Origin: CAYINU01 sp964364855
GTDB taxonomy: Bacteria; Margulisbacteria; Marinamargulisbacteria; CAYINU01
Assembly (NCBI GenBank): GCA_964364855.1
Contig: CAYINU010000079.1
Location: 1 to 7,407, forward strand
Direction of reading: 5' to 3'
DNA: 7,407 nt
This document shows positions 6,574 through 7,407 of this stretch, piece by piece; the stretch's first letter is position 1, and each line of letters begins with the position of its first letter. The notes beneath the pieces are model-generated. The model was not told the origin of the DNA and ran no database searches. It saw only the letters and a program-made list of their open reading frames with translations. The translations under genes were made by a program, and so were the position numbers.

Positions 6574-7407
6574 GAAGGGCATCATTCTGGCGGGCGGCAG
6601 CGGAACGCGGCTTTACCCCATAACGCAGGCCATCAGCAAACAGCTGACACCCATCTATGACAAACCACTCATTTATTACCCCCTGTCTACTCTGATGCTG
6701 GCGGGTATTCGGGATATTTTGATTATCACGACCCCCCAAGACCAGGGGTCTTTCCAGAGGCTTTTGGGTAATGGGTCGCAATGGGGGATTCAGCTTTCTT
6801 ATGCCACTCAGGCTGAGCCGAATGGCATTGCCCAGGCATTTATTATTGCCGAACAGTTTATCAATCATCAGCCAGTCGCCCTAATCTTAGGGGACAACAT
6901 CTTTTATGGAGACAGCTTGTCCGACAAGCTCCGGTTGGCAGCCTCTCTAGAGACAGGGGCTATGGTATTGGCATACAGAGTTCAAGATCCGGAACGCTAT
7001 GGCGTCATTGCGTTTGACGCTGCATTTAATGCCACAAGCATTGAAGAGAAGCCCCAGAATCCAAAATCCAATTACGTGGTCACCGGCCTCTATTTTTATG
7101 ATGAGTCGGTGGTTGATGTAGCAAAATCACTTACTCCGTCGGCCCGGGGAGAATTGGAAATCACCGACGTGAACAGGCACTACCTGGGCAAAGGGCAGTT
7201 AAAGACTGTTGTGTTGGGACGTGGCATGGCGTGGCTGGATACCGGCACCCCGGATTCGATGCTGGCTGCGGCCAATTTTGTGCGAACGATTGAGGAAAGA
7301 CAGGGTCAAAAGATTGCTTGTATCGAGGAAGTGGCCTTTGACAACGGGTTTATTTCCGGGTTTCAATTAAAGGGGCTGGCAGACCGTCAGGCAAGGTCCG
7401 AGTATGG
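6566..7407 (+). CDS. rfbA: Glucose-1-phosphate thymidylyltransferase, 3' end missing
   Basis: RfbA (RmlA) joins glucose-1-phosphate to dTTP, making dTDP-glucose and pyrophosphate, the first and usually feedback-controlled step of dTDP-rhamnose synthesis. The frame is open from ATG 6566 to the window end, giving 280 codons; the family is about 290 residues, so only a short tail is missing. The nucleotidyltransferase loop LAGGSGTRLYP is at 8-18, with Lys25 in SKQLTP. YDKPLIYYPLSTLMLAGIRDIL (31-52) is diagnostic. The metal-binding Asp110 lies in LGDNIFYG. SIEEKP (158-163), SNYVVTGLYFYD (168-179), RGELEITDVN (194-203) and AWLDTGTPDSM (222-232) complete the sugar-binding and second metal sites. 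The start sits inside the end of rfbB (overlap ATGATTAA, 8 bases) without a strong Shine-Dalgarno sequence, so coupling to rfbB is likely. The rfbB-rfbA order and missing rfbC/rfbD suggest that the operon continues beyond the window. Confidence 0.96.
   Translation, partial: MIKKGIILAGGSGTRLYPITQAISKQLTPIYDKPLIYYPLSTLMLAGIRDILIITTPQDQGSFQRLLGNGSQWGIQLSYATQAEPNGIAQAFIIAEQFINHQPVALILGDNIFYGDSLSDKLRLAASLETGAMVLAYRVQDPERYGVIAFDAAFNATSIEEKPQNPKSNYVVTGLYFYDESVVDVAKSLTPSARGELEITDVNRHYLGKGQLKTVVLGRGMAWLDTGTPDSMLAAANFVRTIEERQGQKIACIEEVAFDNGFISGFQLKGLADRQARSEY

Noticed and set aside
6509..6868. Minus-strand open frame of 119 codons at the rfbB/rfbA junction
   Set aside because: The plus strand here encodes the unmistakable RmlA N-terminus, which is open to the window edge.

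Overview
The window is bacterial chromosomal DNA, roughly half G+C by eye, and gene-dense. It has eight recognisable protein genes, two cut by the window edges, and no RNA gene, mobile element or CRISPR array that I can see. The longest stretch without a gene is about 124 bases. The lineage cannot be fixed from sequence alone. dapB directly followed by asd is an arrangement I associate more with Firmicutes-like and some deep-branching bacteria than with enteric bacteria. The GDP-fucose and dTDP-rhamnose genes point to a cell making a deoxysugar-containing surface polysaccharide (O-antigen, capsule or exopolysaccharide).

Left block (1-2311, + strand): the 3' part of dapB, complete asd, and a class I SAM-dependent methyltransferase of unknown substrate. 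The genes overlap by 4 and 1 bases, so this looks like one operon. DapB and Asd belong to the aspartate-to-diaminopimelate/lysine pathway; Asd also serves methionine and threonine synthesis. The methyltransferase opens with adjacent T7 and A7 tracts that could slip.

Middle block (2308-5384, - strand): gmd, then fcl, then galE in transcription order. Gmd and Fcl convert GDP-mannose to GDP-L-fucose, and GalE interconverts UDP-glucose and UDP-galactose. gmd begins with TTG behind a strong Shine-Dalgarno sequence and overlaps fcl by 8 bases. galE follows after a 79-base gap. The galE end meets the methyltransferase end head-on, and the two stop codons share one TTAA.

Right block (5509-7407, + strand): rfbB (rmlB), then rfbA (rmlA) running off the edge, overlapping by 8 bases. 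These give the first two steps of dTDP-L-rhamnose synthesis; rfbC and rfbD are not in view. The right block diverges from gmd across a 124-base intergenic region that must hold the promoters of both sugar-nucleotide operons.

All the enzymes belong to well-known families with their key motifs intact. I found no convincing new system. The points most worth checking are the methyltransferase with its homopolymer start, the terminator-free convergent junction, and the shared divergent promoter region.
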